Below are positions 48,880 to 60,772 of a stretch of DNA of 64,000 bases, one piece after another (position 1 is the first letter of the stretch; each line of letters opens with the position of its first letter). The position numbers were made by a program, and so were the translations under genes. Source of the DNA: Sipunculus nudus (lineage: Eukaryota; Annelida; Sipuncula; Golfingiida; Sipunculidae); NCBI GenBank assembly GCA_026874595.1, contig CM049319.1, positions 15,837,601 through 15,901,600 of the forward strand, in the 5' to 3' direction. The notes beneath the pieces were generated by a model. It saw only the letters and a program-made list of their open reading frames with translations. It was not told where the DNA came from and did no database searches.

Positions 48880-50200
48880 TTGAAACCGTAAGACCTAGGA
48901 ATCCAAAATTCAGCATAATGTTAGATGTCCCCAAGATCTCCTACCAAGCCGAAAACTGGGTCTTTGCGACTTTGTTCCTTTGAGAATTTAAGGAAAAACC
49001 TCAATTTTTTATTAAAATCCTGTTTTCACACTTCAGGACTGCCTAATATCAAAACCACTCATCTGTTTTTCCTCATATTTACCATAAATAATCCTCTCTA
49101 TGGTTCCTATGTACATGCCAGAAATTGGGTCTGTATTATATAATTTAAAAAAGTTATGGGCCCAAACATAATGCATTTTGTAAATAATCAGGAAAAAAAT
49201 TTGATCACTTAACACAAAACTTGTTAAAGCTAAGCACTTTTTTTCCAGTAATATAACTTTTATTAATCAAAATTAAATTGTATACCCAAAATTTGATGAA
49301 AATCTTTTAAATTTTTTGAAATATTAGCAAAAATGAAAAATTGGTACCTTAAACTTTGCCCAACTTTGACCATGGCATGTTTTTTTCCTGTAACTGCTGT
49401 GGATTTAATTTTCAAAGCATGTTTTTGTTAGCATTTCAACTGTTAACATTTAAAATTTGAAACCAGTTGATCAAAAACTGTAAATTTTATTCAAGTTTTC
49501 AAGCACCATGTCACATATTGTTTACATCAACCTAGTGTTATGCAGTTTGCTAGAGCTCAGCTCCCCAGCTTCAGCTCTAAGTTCCTTAAATTAGGCATAC
49601 AGTAAGATGTCTCCAAAATCCCCTACCATGCCAAGAATTTGGTCACCAGAACTTAATTCCTTCGAGATATTAATGAAAAACCTCATTTTTTCATTAAAAA
49701 CCCTTTGTTACACTTCAGGACTGCCTAGTATCAAAACCACTGATCTGACTTTGATCATATATAATATACATATTTTTCTATACATTCGCTATGCACATGC
49801 CAGAAATGATGTCAGTGTTGCGTAATTGTTTTAAGTTATGTGCCCAAACAAAATTGACTTTGTAAAAAATCAGGAAAAATATTTACTCAGGTTTCATGAA
49901 AATTATTGAAGCTAGAGAATTTTTTTTAAGTATATAACTTTGTTTAATTAAGATTCAATTGTATACCCAAAATTAGATCTGTTTTTTGTTAATTTTATAA
50001 GTTATTAGCATAAACATAAAATCAGTACCTGAAATTTTACCCAACTTTGACCATGGCACATTTTTTCCCTGTGAGTACTATTGATTTAATTTTCTCAGAA
50101 TGTAAACAAAAGTATTTAATGTGTTTAAATCTGAAATTTGAAACTAAAAGGTTGAAAATTAGGCTAGTTATTGAATTTTATCTTGAGGGTCTATTGTAGT
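48880..50200 (+). repeat. Two ~690-bp direct repeats within element 2
   Basis: 'aatgttagatgtccccaagat' near 48917 and 'acagtaagatgtctccaaaat' near 49598 start two long diverged copies. Shared words in order include 'cacttcaggactgcctaatat', 'atcaaaaccactcatctg', 'acatgccagaaat', 'actttgaccatggca' and 'tgtatacccaaaat'. Confidence 0.8.
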
Positions 50201-50309
50201 CATTTGCTTTGTTCCAGATGCAGGTAGGCCACTCCAGGTCACTGGAAGTCAGCTATGCCAGGGTTCCTGATTTGTTTCAGTCACTGGGGGAGATCCCCTG
50301 CTGTGACAG

Positions 50310-52640
50310 GTGTACAATTGTTCTCATATCACACCCCCTCCCCCCCCCCCCCATGAATATATAAATATACATTTGTATGCATGATGTGGTGTTACATGAC
50401 AAGATTGAGATTTATGATGATGCAATTTAGAATTATGAATCAACGTTTATATTCAGAAATATATGTTATATTGGAAATGTATACAAATTAAACTTAAAAT
50501 AAAAAAAATGAGGATCTAATACAAACATGTGTTCATTATTTTCGAGCCTCAGCAGAATTGGAGATCAGGCTTTGTTTGCCCTTAATGTTTATGCAAAAGT
50601 GTTGTTAATCCCATCTCTTCCCCCCCCCCCCCCCCCCCCGGCTGTCATTGATCCTTAGTACCTCACCGTCACCTGTGCACTGGGACATTAGTTATTATTG
50701 CAAATGTGTACAATTTTTTTCAATTTGAAAGATAATTGGATTAGAAAAAATTAAGATCTAATATTGAAACATATTCTTGCCCCAGGAGAATGGAACATAA
50801 AGTGATCAGCTCTTGTCTGTCCATCATCTCTCAATTATCATTAAATATATATACTAATTATGAAATTTTTCCTTTAAGCACTGTTGAAATAACTTTCATA
50901 TGCTGTATGTGTATGGATTTAAGCCATTAAAGTGTGAAATTTGAAAGCAACTTATGTATTCAGATGTGTAATATTGCAGATGAAAAACTTTAAAATATTA
51001 AAATATATTATCAGCTTTGTTTGTCTAACAGTCTGTCTGTCCTTTTTTAAATATTATGTAATTGTGAATGGACTATTTAATCCTGTAAGTATTGTTGAAT
51101 TAAGTGGAAATCCTATATGTATATACACTATGTTAATACAGAGATGTTGTAACTCCCATCATTCCAGCCCCCCCCCCCCCCCCCCCCCAACCTCCACCAC
51201 CAGGTTCTTGCATCTGGGGACTGGAGACATCAGTTATATTTCAACTGTATACATTTTATAAAATAAAAATACATATATTTAATAATATATATTATGTAAA
51301 ATAGATCCAATTGAGCAAATGTGTAAACTACTGAACTGTCAACAAACTATCAAAAAGCCAGCCAATGATCATGGTAATAATATACATCTTATGTTCACAA
51401 ACTGTTCACATGCTTCAATTTTGACATTAGAGAATGCATGGTTTGGTCACAAAATATTATTTGCAACAATTTCTCACTCATCAATACAAACCAATCATGT
51501 CAACCAGCCATGGCATATATTACCTTTTCATCTTAGACTTGATCTCCATTATTATTTTAGATTTTTACCTTCAAGGCCAACTTCAGCTGAGCACAGTGAC
51601 CCATATTTATAGCACCATGTCTTGAATGTTTACATCAAGTCATTGGTTAACAGTGTTCCAGGCTGTTACATAACACCTTCACTCCTTGCCTACTGCTTCT
51701 GTGAGTGTCTGGGTCAGGCTGGGTCAGGCAGTAATTACCATAGAGCCTTTCTCCTCTCTCTTTCCCTTTCTCTCTTTCTAGCTCTCTTTCTCTCTCTCTC
51801 TTTCTCTCTCTCTCATCCCTATGCCTCCCTTCCTCCCTCCACCCCATTATGTTGACAGGTACTATAAACCTAATTTATTAGATATATATGTTGATGCAAT
51901 TAAGAAATGTGAATCAACTAAAATATTAACATATATATGTTATACTCTAAATGTATAGTTACATTTTCAAACCTGGAAAAAAAATGATGTTATAAAAAAG
52001 GGAATTAATGTAAAAATTGTTCATAATTTCCTGGCTCAGAAGAATGGGAATTAAAATTATTTGCTTTGTTTCTCTAGCTTTCTTGCCTGTTTTAAATATT
52101 TAATAATTATGAATAAACTTTTTTTTCCTGTAAGCTCTGATTAATTAAATATCATATCCTGTACGTATATGCAAGGGTATTGTAACTCCCACCATCCCCT
52201 TCCCCCACCCCACTAAGTCCTTGCTCCTTCGCACTGTCAACAATAGTGCTATTGCTATAGCATAAAATTTAATAATTTGAAGAAAATATATACAGAGAGA
52301 CAGAGGCGTTGTAACTCCCATCGTAACCCCCCCCCCCCCTCCATCAAGTCCTTCCGCCTGTGGAGTGGGGATTTTATAGCAACTGTATATGTATCATAAA
52401 ATAGAAAAAACAGTTTAAGTAAAGTTTAAATTAAAAAAATTGGATCTCATTAGGCAAATGTGTAAAATGTTGAACTGTCAACAGCCTGTCAAAAAGGTAT
52501 CCAATTAAGTGCAAGGTCAGATCTTAAAATATTATTTGCAACAATTTCTTCAATCATATCAACCAACCATAGCCTATATTACCTCTTTCTCTCAGACTTT
52601 ATCTACATTTCATAATATTTTAGATTTTAACCTTCCAGGT
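50310..52640 (+). repeat. Diverged direct repeats with poly-C tracts in element 2
   Basis: 'gttgtaactcccatc' followed by a C-rich run occurs near 51145, 52185 and 52306, with similar C runs at 50340-50352 and 50620-50639. After the run come 'aagtccttgc..ctg', 'actgtatac' and later 'gcaaatgtgtaaa..actgaactgtcaac' (51315, 52453) and 'tcaaccagccatggcatat' (51498, 52560), spaced about 1.06-1.14 kb. The C runs (up to C21 at 51168-51188) belong to the unit. Confidence 0.7.
51745..51842 (+). repeat. (CT)n-rich tract
   Basis: Almost pure pyrimidine, TCTCTC-rich. The 66-77 codon frames across it are low-complexity. Confidence 0.9.
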
Positions 52641-53347
52641 GTTTAAGTACTGTTGAATGCTCCCTCCCTCTCTCTCTATCTCCTTTTCTCTCTACATCCA
52701 ACCCTCCTTGCTGCCCACACTGTTTCCTTCTCCGAACCCCATCCCAATGTCAGCCTCAGTAAACGAGAACAAGTTGAATCAGATATATTCATATTTTTAT
52801 ATATTGTATAACTGTTTGTTGCCTATGTACGTGCCAGAAATTATGTCAATATTGTGTAATATGTAGATGTGGTGGGCATCAATATAATGCACCTTGTCAA
52901 GACCTAAGAGATATCATGTCATACAGTCACAATTCATAAATCCACTCTTCAGCATAGTTAATAATAACATTATATATGTCAAATTGAAATCTTGCGGACT
53001 TCTATACACTATAGATCCTTCAACAAATAGCCTTATCATCATTCTACCACTGCTTAGTGTACTGTCATTGCATTCATATTTGCTCAAATATATTGCTATT
53101 TTCAACAGCTCCCAAATAAATGAAAAATAAACCACTATATTTACTCCATATTAATCCATCAGTCAGGTAATTTCATACATGATTTACTCACATATTACAT
53201 TATATTCCTTTATAATAGCCTAATAGGTCCATGATATTCATAAGGTTTGTCGACTAAATATAGTATCACAATGGTGATACATTTATAGTTCAATCATGAT
53301 CAGCTGAGCGCCGTGACCCATAGGTCCCTTGTTTAAATGATTATCAT

Positions 53348-56225
53348 GAAAATATTAATTCAGTGTCTGATAAATGGTTTATCTGAATCTTTATCCCTTT
53401 AACGCCTAGAGGGCCACTTAGGCGTACTTGAGCTTGACACTTAGAAATCATTTATTTGGCTTGCTGGATTTTCTTTTGTAAAACGTTTTGTATTTTAATA
53501 TTAGAACTAGGGGTGTTCCATTGATCTAACGCAATCAGTTTTGTAGTAACTGTTGAAATTTGGCAAAGATTAAATGAAACAGGCTGAGATCTTACATATT
53601 ATGTTAAAACGAAGAGTATCAGTGTTTGTCTATATTCTTAAATTGATCTATGCAGTTACAGGTTAAACCTGGTATGCTGAGAAAGCTGGAGCTACATTTT
53701 CGCAAGCCAGCTATATGTCAGCTTTTTTTCGCCATTTCTTTTCTGTAGCACCATTATCATGTGACACTGGCAGAAAAATCACCTGAATCCAGACACAAAA
53801 TTCTGGTTCACAATGCGGGGTTGTCAGGAGATCACAGCATAAACTGCAGTATTATTAACTTCCTCAAAAGGTTGACCCTTTTTTACGAGCTTTATCTGGT
53901 TTATTGATAGAGAAATTCCAAAGTGGTGCGATCCCTTGGCTTGGTGTGTGACTTCACCAGACCATGGACGGCAGACAGGTCGCAGAGAACGCCTGCACAA
54001 GATGGCAGTAAAAAGTCTTCTCTTGTTCAGTCAGGCAACTTGTGCATAAACACCCATTGTAGCAACTTAGATAGTTGCTTATGCAGCTGTACATGCCTGG
54101 GGCAGGGCTGTTAGACAAGAAAAGGGAAAACAGTTTGCAGGAAGAAAACACTTATCTGTCAAATTGACTTGAGACAGAACGTAACTGGTCATTCTGGTAT
54201 TTCACTGCAGTTTATTTCCTTTGTTTTGCACAGTTCTTTATTTAGGATTAACTGGACAGCTGCTCCAAAGGATGAAAACTGTTTAAAGGATTTTTAATGT
54301 TTTTTGTATTCGGTGGTAATACACTTTCCTTCTCTTAAAAGCTTATGCAATATGGTTTAGCTGCTGGCTGTATGGTATAAGTATCAATTAATGACCACCA
54401 ATCCGTCTCTTTTATACCATAGGCTGAGTAACAAGTACTCGTTAACTGTTGATTGATACCTCAAGATTGTTGTGCTATCAGAAATTTGCTGCCATCAATC
54501 ATACAGTATGGCGTGGTCTGTCACATTTCTGAATTACTAGAAAATGTCTTGGCAGCCAGCATTTAATCACAAAGCAGAAAGCTTTAGTCTCTGACTTCTT
54601 TAACCGCAAGGCATTGAGGCAGGAGAAAGTACTTGTAAAAGTATTCTCTAGTATCCCCAAAATATCTTTTATGCCAGAGTTCATGGGTCGACAGCAATGT
54701 GTACCGCTTGAACCCTAGTTGTTCTTCTGCAAGATTTCATTTATGAGAAGTCATCCATCATAGAGAGTGAAAACTTGTCACTTCAGTGGAAGAAAACTTG
54801 GTAATACAAAGTTACTGGTTGAGAATTTCTGCTCAGTGAAATGTGTTTTACTGATCCATTGAGTCCGATGTGTTTTACTAAAGAAACATTGTTAAGAAAA
54901 GGCCATAGCCACAACCAGTAAAAAGCAGACAGATCATTGAAATGTGAAGATGACTTATTCTTTTAGACAGGTTTGTGCAGGATAACTTTCCCAATGTCAG
55001 TTCCTTTAGCTACAAAAGCATAAGAGGAGACTAATTGAAAAACTAGCTACAATAATGTCTTTCTGAGTGAATCTGCCACATTTGAACCTTGTGAGTGAAT
55101 CAAAACTAGAGCTATGTTTTCCACACAAATGTGGCTAGCTTTGATATCTCTGAATGCCTTTCATTGTTGAACATGACAAACGCCTGGCTTCAAATAGCTT
55201 TGAAGAATTTTTGTTAATATGGCTTTGTTGCAAAGTATCTATTTTATTCCAAGCAAATTTGTTATATATTTTAAATGTAATACAGCAATGACTAAATATA
55301 TAACCTGCATATAGGTTTTACCTCTTTGGGAACTAAATATTTTGCTCAAGCCAGACTTAGTTGTACCCATTTTACTTTGGTGAAATTTTCTCAGCAACTG
55401 CAGGTAAACTCAGCTGGGCTTGACTTTAACCTGTCATTGCAGGGGATGGTCTGAAAAAAAAATGGCAAAGCCAGGCTGTAACCAAAAACAAAACCTTTTT
55501 TAATTTGTTTCTTCTATGGTAATGCTACAAGAAGGCCAGTCGGGGTATCTAAAACAAAATTCTCATTCTGAAGGAAGTACTTCTTTCAGGTGAGCTAGAC
55601 ATCAGTGATGCACTACCATAGTCCATCTGTCTGGCTAGCTGTTTAGATATCCATTAACATGGCACAAATTGTAACTTTAAGATCTATACACTGCTAATCA
55701 GACATTCACAGACTTTCACATTATTGTTAAAATCTCCTTGTAAATCAGTGGCTTGATAGAGTTCTTCTTAAAGTTCCTTAAGGTTAAATCATTGAAGAAT
55801 TTACAATGTAAATTTATCCGGAAAAAAAGCATAAGCTTCAGTTTATTTTTAAATGGTGAAAATTCACATCTGTAAAAATCTGTATGATACCAGTATATTT
55901 CCCATCTCCTCTGAAAAATACTGGATTTTACTTTTATAACAAAATAATTCTGGTTTGTAGTAGGGTGCCATGTTCCAGCCGTTGATAATTTATGCATGTG
56001 AAGCAGGTTTTTTTAATTTATTCTTATCAGGGCTGCCTGGTCTTGAAATTTCACTGTCTGTTAAATAAGAAATGGCAGATATACTTCATAGATCATTAAG
56101 TGCTATAGAACCCAAAATTTGTCTAAGAAGATGAGAAAAACAGTCAAATGTGATAGCATTTTAGAAGCACACATCCTGCCATCCCTGCTACCAGCAGTAT
56201 CCATTATAACAGGCTGCATTGAACT
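53348..56225. other. PPFIA: Intron segment, one repeat remnant
   Basis: At about 55630-55690 'attaacatggcacaaattgtaac' resembles the start of the 337-bp unit of element 1, preceded by TCTGTCTG, so a small remnant of that family may lie here. Otherwise no feature recognised; the 93-codon minus frame at 55716-55997 has no known match. Confidence 0.4.
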
Positions 56226-56229
56226 TAAA

Positions 56230-56720
56230 ACAAGAGCACCACAGGAGTGTACAATACATCAGTTGTATTTCTTGTGACCTTTGACCTAATTGAATATGCA
56301 CAAATTAAGTTGAGAATTGAATTCAGATGAGAAATTCTATTGGTAAATATTTATAGTGAGTTTCATGAAATCCATAAATACTTTGGCAAGTCATGACGGC
56401 AGCACTAGCGGCTGGTGACCTGATTTAATATGCGTGAATTTTGCTGAGAATTGAACTGAGTTGAGATATTATATTGGTTAGTATTTATGGTCAGTTTCAT
56501 CAAAATCCATCATATTCCTGGTAAATTATCCTGGTGACCTTTGACTTCCTTAAATATGCAAGGATTTTGCCAAGAATCAAACTTGGGCAAGAGATCTATC
56601 ATTTTAGGTGGGTGAAAATCCATCTTATCCCTCGTAGGTTATTGCAGCAACACTGGAAGCGGACAGATTGACCCTGCCCGAAAAATAAAATGACCCGTCT
56701 TAGGTGGGTGTATGAAAAGT
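56230..56720 (+). repeat. ~130-bp tandem repeat containing TGACCTTTGACCT
   Basis: Three diverged units begin with TGACCTTTGACCT (56275), GTGACCTGATTT (56415) and TGACCTTTGACTT (56535). Each is followed by 'aatatgc..aattttgc.gagaattgaac', 'gaga.attctattgg', and 'agtttcat.aaatccat'. The first word is the exact inverse of AGGTCAAAGGTCA, the DR1 nuclear-receptor site. Confidence 0.75.
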
Positions 56721-57141
56721 AGTAATGACTGTTAGGAAAAATGTTTCTATTGTTATTGGTATTGACTTTGTGTTATTTTAAGGATAAAATTATGTCCTGA
56801 TTATCAGGAGAAATATTAATATTGATTACCCTTGGGAGAATATATATTGATTAAATATCAGTAACTGTTAGAACAAGGGAGACGAAAGATTTATCCAGTT
56901 AAGAGCGCCGGGTTGCAATTTAGCAGTGTAAGCATTAATACCAATAGAAATACTTTAAAAGGCTACATATTAATTTAACTTGAATTTTCTTGATAAACTC
57001 AAATCTTTGTTGCAGTGTTTCTTGTGTGATATGTATTAAGTAAAACCTAGAGGTTCATGCTATTTGCTATATCAGTATACATGTATCATTAGCTATGTGA
57101 TACAGTGTAAGACAATCTAAAGGCTTGTGGGGTTTGCCATT

Positions 57142-57146
<5 letters not shown>

Positions 57147-57188
<42 letters not shown>

Positions 57189-57266
57189 TATTTATATATA
57201 TACATCTATATATATATATATATATATATATGAAGGTTGTGAATTTTTTTTTTTTGGGGGGGGGGG
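57147..57266. repeat. (AT)n tracts followed by T12G11
   Basis: Two long alternating AT blocks (57147-57184 and 57207-57231) are followed by a T12G11 junction at 57244-57266. Confidence 0.95.
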
Positions 57267-57269
57267 CAT

Positions 57270-59580
57270 TTCAGGGCCAGCCATAATCTCCCTGGATTAA
57301 AATTTTTGTTGTAATAGCCATTGATAATGATATTTGCAATCTTACCTTGATCATAAATTGATACATTGATAGTTTGCTCTAAACATAACCCACCACAATC
57401 AAGTCTTGAAAATGAACACAAAAAATAAGTCTGTTGAACAAAATTGAAATGTATTTTAATTAATAAAATTATTGAAAAAAATTAAAATATCTGCCTCTTT
57501 TTGTGCCTAAATTATACCAGGATTGGCTGAACCTTTGTTGAAAAGATATTTACCTAAAAGAACAAGAGGTTAGCTAGCCATTTCACCATTGGGATTACTT
57601 AACACACATTTTCTTCTGCAACCAGTGGTTTTATACTCAGTCACTTAGATGCCACTCTGCCAGTGAAATTGTGAAAGTTAAACTTAAAGTGGGACTGACT
57701 TCGGTTTGAAAGGTGTGCGACCATGTCTTTAACACCCGGTAACATCCCATCATCCATCAGATGAAGAAAGGCCTTCTCGATCACCAGGGGAAATTATTAG
57801 TTCTTTGTAGTGACAAGCGACCTCGGTGTGAAGGGGAGTCACAGATCGGTTTACCCGATAATGCACAAACTACCACAGAAGAAGACCAATCACAGCTCAG
57901 ACCAGTCCAACAAACTCCCTAAAGAATGTTTTTACACAATATTCTGTTCCGGATTACGGCATATCTGTTGAAGCTCATTGGCTGGTTGACAGTTGAAATG
58001 GACCACCTTGTCGCCACAAATGCATCAGTGTTCCAAGCTTTCTGTGTTTTTACAAATACTCAGAAATCGAAGAATAGATTTAAGTGGCATGACCCCATGG
58101 CTTACGGGACACCCAACTTATGGGAATTATCTATAAGTGAATTTGTTGCTATTGATCCAAGAGCAACCAAGCAGTTTGTCAGTGGCAAAACGCTATTTGT
58201 ATCTATTGGGTTGTCTTAACATATGATAAATGTCGATAAAAAACACCCAGTGCTCTTCCACAGGCTTTAGAGGAAGGGTGAGGGCGATTTTCAGGCTGGT
58301 GGCGCCAGACCATTTGCAAGATTGGAGTTTTCCTGTTATTTCATGGTCCAGGAATGGCAGAGCTGCACTTAAGAGATAATGAAATTCTGGTTTTTCTTCC
58401 TAATCCATCCTAATGCTCTCAGAACCCAACCAGAAAGAAGTATAGCTGCTCATGTATGTCCTCGCTGAAGATCCCAATCCTAGGATTTCTGAACATTAAA
58501 TGTTGTGAAGTGCTCATATTGATGCCTTGAAATATTATCGCCTTAGTCTGGGGGATTAAATTCATGGTCGCCTCATAGGAAAACTCACCGATGCGACTTC
58601 ATATTGAAACCTGCATGAAAATTTGTTTCCTGTATTTTGTATTTCATAGCCTATTCATTTCCCTTTTATTGCTAGATGTCAAACAGACCCAGGGAGCATC
58701 GAAAAAGAATGCTTGATTTGGTCAACAGAGAGAGATTTAGTAAGCTAAGAAAAAGGATGAAATTCAGTGAAGCAGGAATTATATTTAATTTATGGTTCTT
58801 ATTTAATCTTTCTGATATATTTCAAGTTTTATGCATATAAATCCTTGTAATGTTCTGGCAGTGAAAAAGCAGTTTTGATATACATGTACATGAAAATCTT
58901 ATTGTCTTAGTAATTATGTTTGTTCAGTTAATGATATGTAATATAAAATAAGTAAAGTTACATAATTTGTAATGTTATATGAAAATTTGATGACTGCTGG
59001 TAGTACATAATGATTGCTTTTCTTCTATCACTCTCATTCAAAGCCATACTGATTTAGGGAACTGCATGACACAGTGATGATATAAATGTTCAAGAGAGAT
59101 TTAATCCAGGTAATACTGCAGGAATTTAACCATATTTATTGGCCTGATTTTGTCATCAGTTTAAAATGAATAGGATATCATAAGTTGTTACAGAAATATA
59201 TACAAGGCAACAAGGTCCTAACAACGGGGGCATTGATTGAAATTTGTTGGGAGTCTTAGGGGAAATATTGAGAATGTCCATACTTTGTAGTAAAATTTTT
59301 TGGCAAGAATTTGAAATTTATTGTCAAGAAGCATTCTTATTAATCAAGGTAGTCTCTCAAACAGCAATCAATTTAAATTATGTAGTAAAGGTATTAACAA
59401 TTAGAATGACACAGACTATCTGATGTTCATTATTTTCAATTATTGTCTTCATACAGTGCGCCTCATGTTGAGCTGATAGGAACAACTAAGCTCTGATCTG
59501 ACCTAGAATATGAATTAAAAACCCTGATTGTTATTACAGTATCATTTGATTAACTTGTCCTGCCGACTTAAGTTTAGTTC
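57270..59580. other. PPFIA: Intron segment with one cryptic exon-like stretch
   Basis: Around 57600-58330 composition is more balanced and a 97-codon frame (57926-58219) exists, but no domain is recognised. A cryptic exon with good splice consensus lies at 58676-58739 (see findings). Confidence 0.4.
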
Positions 59581-59589
59581 AGCTGATGA

Positions 59590-59790
59590 TGCCACTGTTT
59601 GCACAGGTAGGCATTTTACACAGAATGCACACCTATTAATGTGCACATATGACGCCTATCCATTAAGGTGAACATTGGATATAGTCTGAGTCATTAAGAT
59701 GTTACATAGGGTATACTTCCATTAAGGTATTGTACAGGGGATGTACGTCTGTTAAGGAAATGAACCAGGTCTAATGTTTTTCAAGACGTA
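59590..59790 (+). repeat. Degenerate minisatellite (cattaaggt)
   Basis: 'ccattaaggt', 'tcattaagat', 'ccattaaggt' and 'ctgttaagga' recur every 33-55 bp, each followed by 'gaacattgg', 'gttacataggg', 'ttgtacagggg' or 'tgaaccagg'. Confidence 0.65.
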
Positions 59791-60299
59791 ACACCCAAAA
59801 TAAAAACACATCTTGTCAGATGATGGGGTTGGGTAACTCAGATGTCTGGACGGAGTTTTTCGCCATAAAGATATATACCTCCATTCTCTACTTTCTTTAA
59901 TAAGGTATATGTTTTTGGTAATATTAAACTTTATACACCAAAACCTGTTAATTAAGAGTCAGATTGACCACCTGGACAACTTTGATACTTGCTTGTTGTA
60001 CATGGAGGTGATTAACTATTTTTGTTTGGGCCTTGCCATACTTTTTCTGTTTGGACACAAGAGATAATTTCAACACATTCTATTTAAGTGCAAAAAGATT
60101 CAATAAAAGAATACATCATCTCACTCTCAGTATTGTATTTGTTAAATTTCCACAAAAAAATTTGAAGCTTGTATTGAGTCAGGAGGCCAATTATTTAAAA
60201 CAATGTCACATCACAAATAAAAAAATTATTGTTAGGTTCAATGCTTTCTAGATAAAATTTTCTTTTTGGTTTTCAGTGTTACTATATTATGTTGGGGTT

Positions 60300-60720
60300 A
60301 TGGCAAGTGTATTTGTTTGCTGTTACATTCAGGGATTTGAAACCTTTGTGCAACACTTGGCATCAGATGTATACCACGGTTACCTTGCTGAGACTGTTAA
60401 TAGTTGGCTGTTATAACCTGAAAAAAAGCAGAATGAAGCTGTTTATGGTTTGTCCTTATAACCTGAAAACCATGTGCGAGCTGTTAATGGTTAGCTCTTG
60501 TTACCAGATTAACCATTTGCAGGCTTATAATGGTTAGTCATTTTAACCAGATAAACCATATGTCAGCTGTTTTTTGTTGGCCTTTGCCACCTGGAACCTA
60601 TGTGCAAGGTATTGATGCATGGCCCTTGTAACATAAAAAAGCAGGGGTTGTTTATGATTGACTCTTGATATCTAAAAGCTGTGTACATAGCTTTTAATTA
60701 TTTGCCCTCAAATCTGAGTG
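60300..60720 (+). repeat. Degenerate ~45-60-bp minisatellite upstream of exon
   Basis: Units of the form 'agctgttaatggttagctcttgt.acc..aaaaccat.tgc' repeat from about 60380 to 60700 with heavy divergence. The array ends about 50 bp before the acceptor of the liprin exon. The 82-codon frame here is incidental. Confidence 0.65.
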
Positions 60721-60772
60721 GGGAATTTCATATTGTAATTTAATGTTTACTTACGTGTTTGTTTTGTTGTAG

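Larger units (their letters stand above)
48780..53334 (+). mobile_element. Repeat element 2, same termini, 13-bp target duplication
   Basis: The left end TTTTAGCTCAGCTGACTA, with the same hairpin and GTCC repeats as element 1, pairs with a right end carrying TCAGCTGAGCG, a degraded TGACCCATAGGTC palindrome and CTTGTTT. The element is flanked by an exact 13-bp duplication, AAATGATTATCAT, at 48767-48779 and 53335-53347, which fixes both ends. The interior is unrelated to element 1: two 690-bp units (48880-50200) and repeated units with poly-C tracts (50220-52640). No protein of length or similarity is encoded. Target duplications of 13 bp are longer than those of most DNA transposons and absent in Helitrons. 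Confidence 0.75.
42930..60772 (+). other. PPFIA: 17.8-kb liprin-alpha intron
   Basis: The intron runs from GTAAGT (42930) to TTGTTGTAG (60772) between two exons whose protein sequences are directly adjacent in liprin-alpha (NNTR then LLLEHLE), so no constitutive exon is expected inside. It holds a foldback element (45703), the 4.6-kb element 2 (48780), DR1-containing repeats (56230), (AT)n tracts and two minisatellites near its 3' end. Confidence 0.9.

Noticed and set aside
57926-58219. 97-codon frame between the liprin exons
   Set aside because: No family similarity and no conserved motif; fits chance openness in a more GC-balanced stretch.
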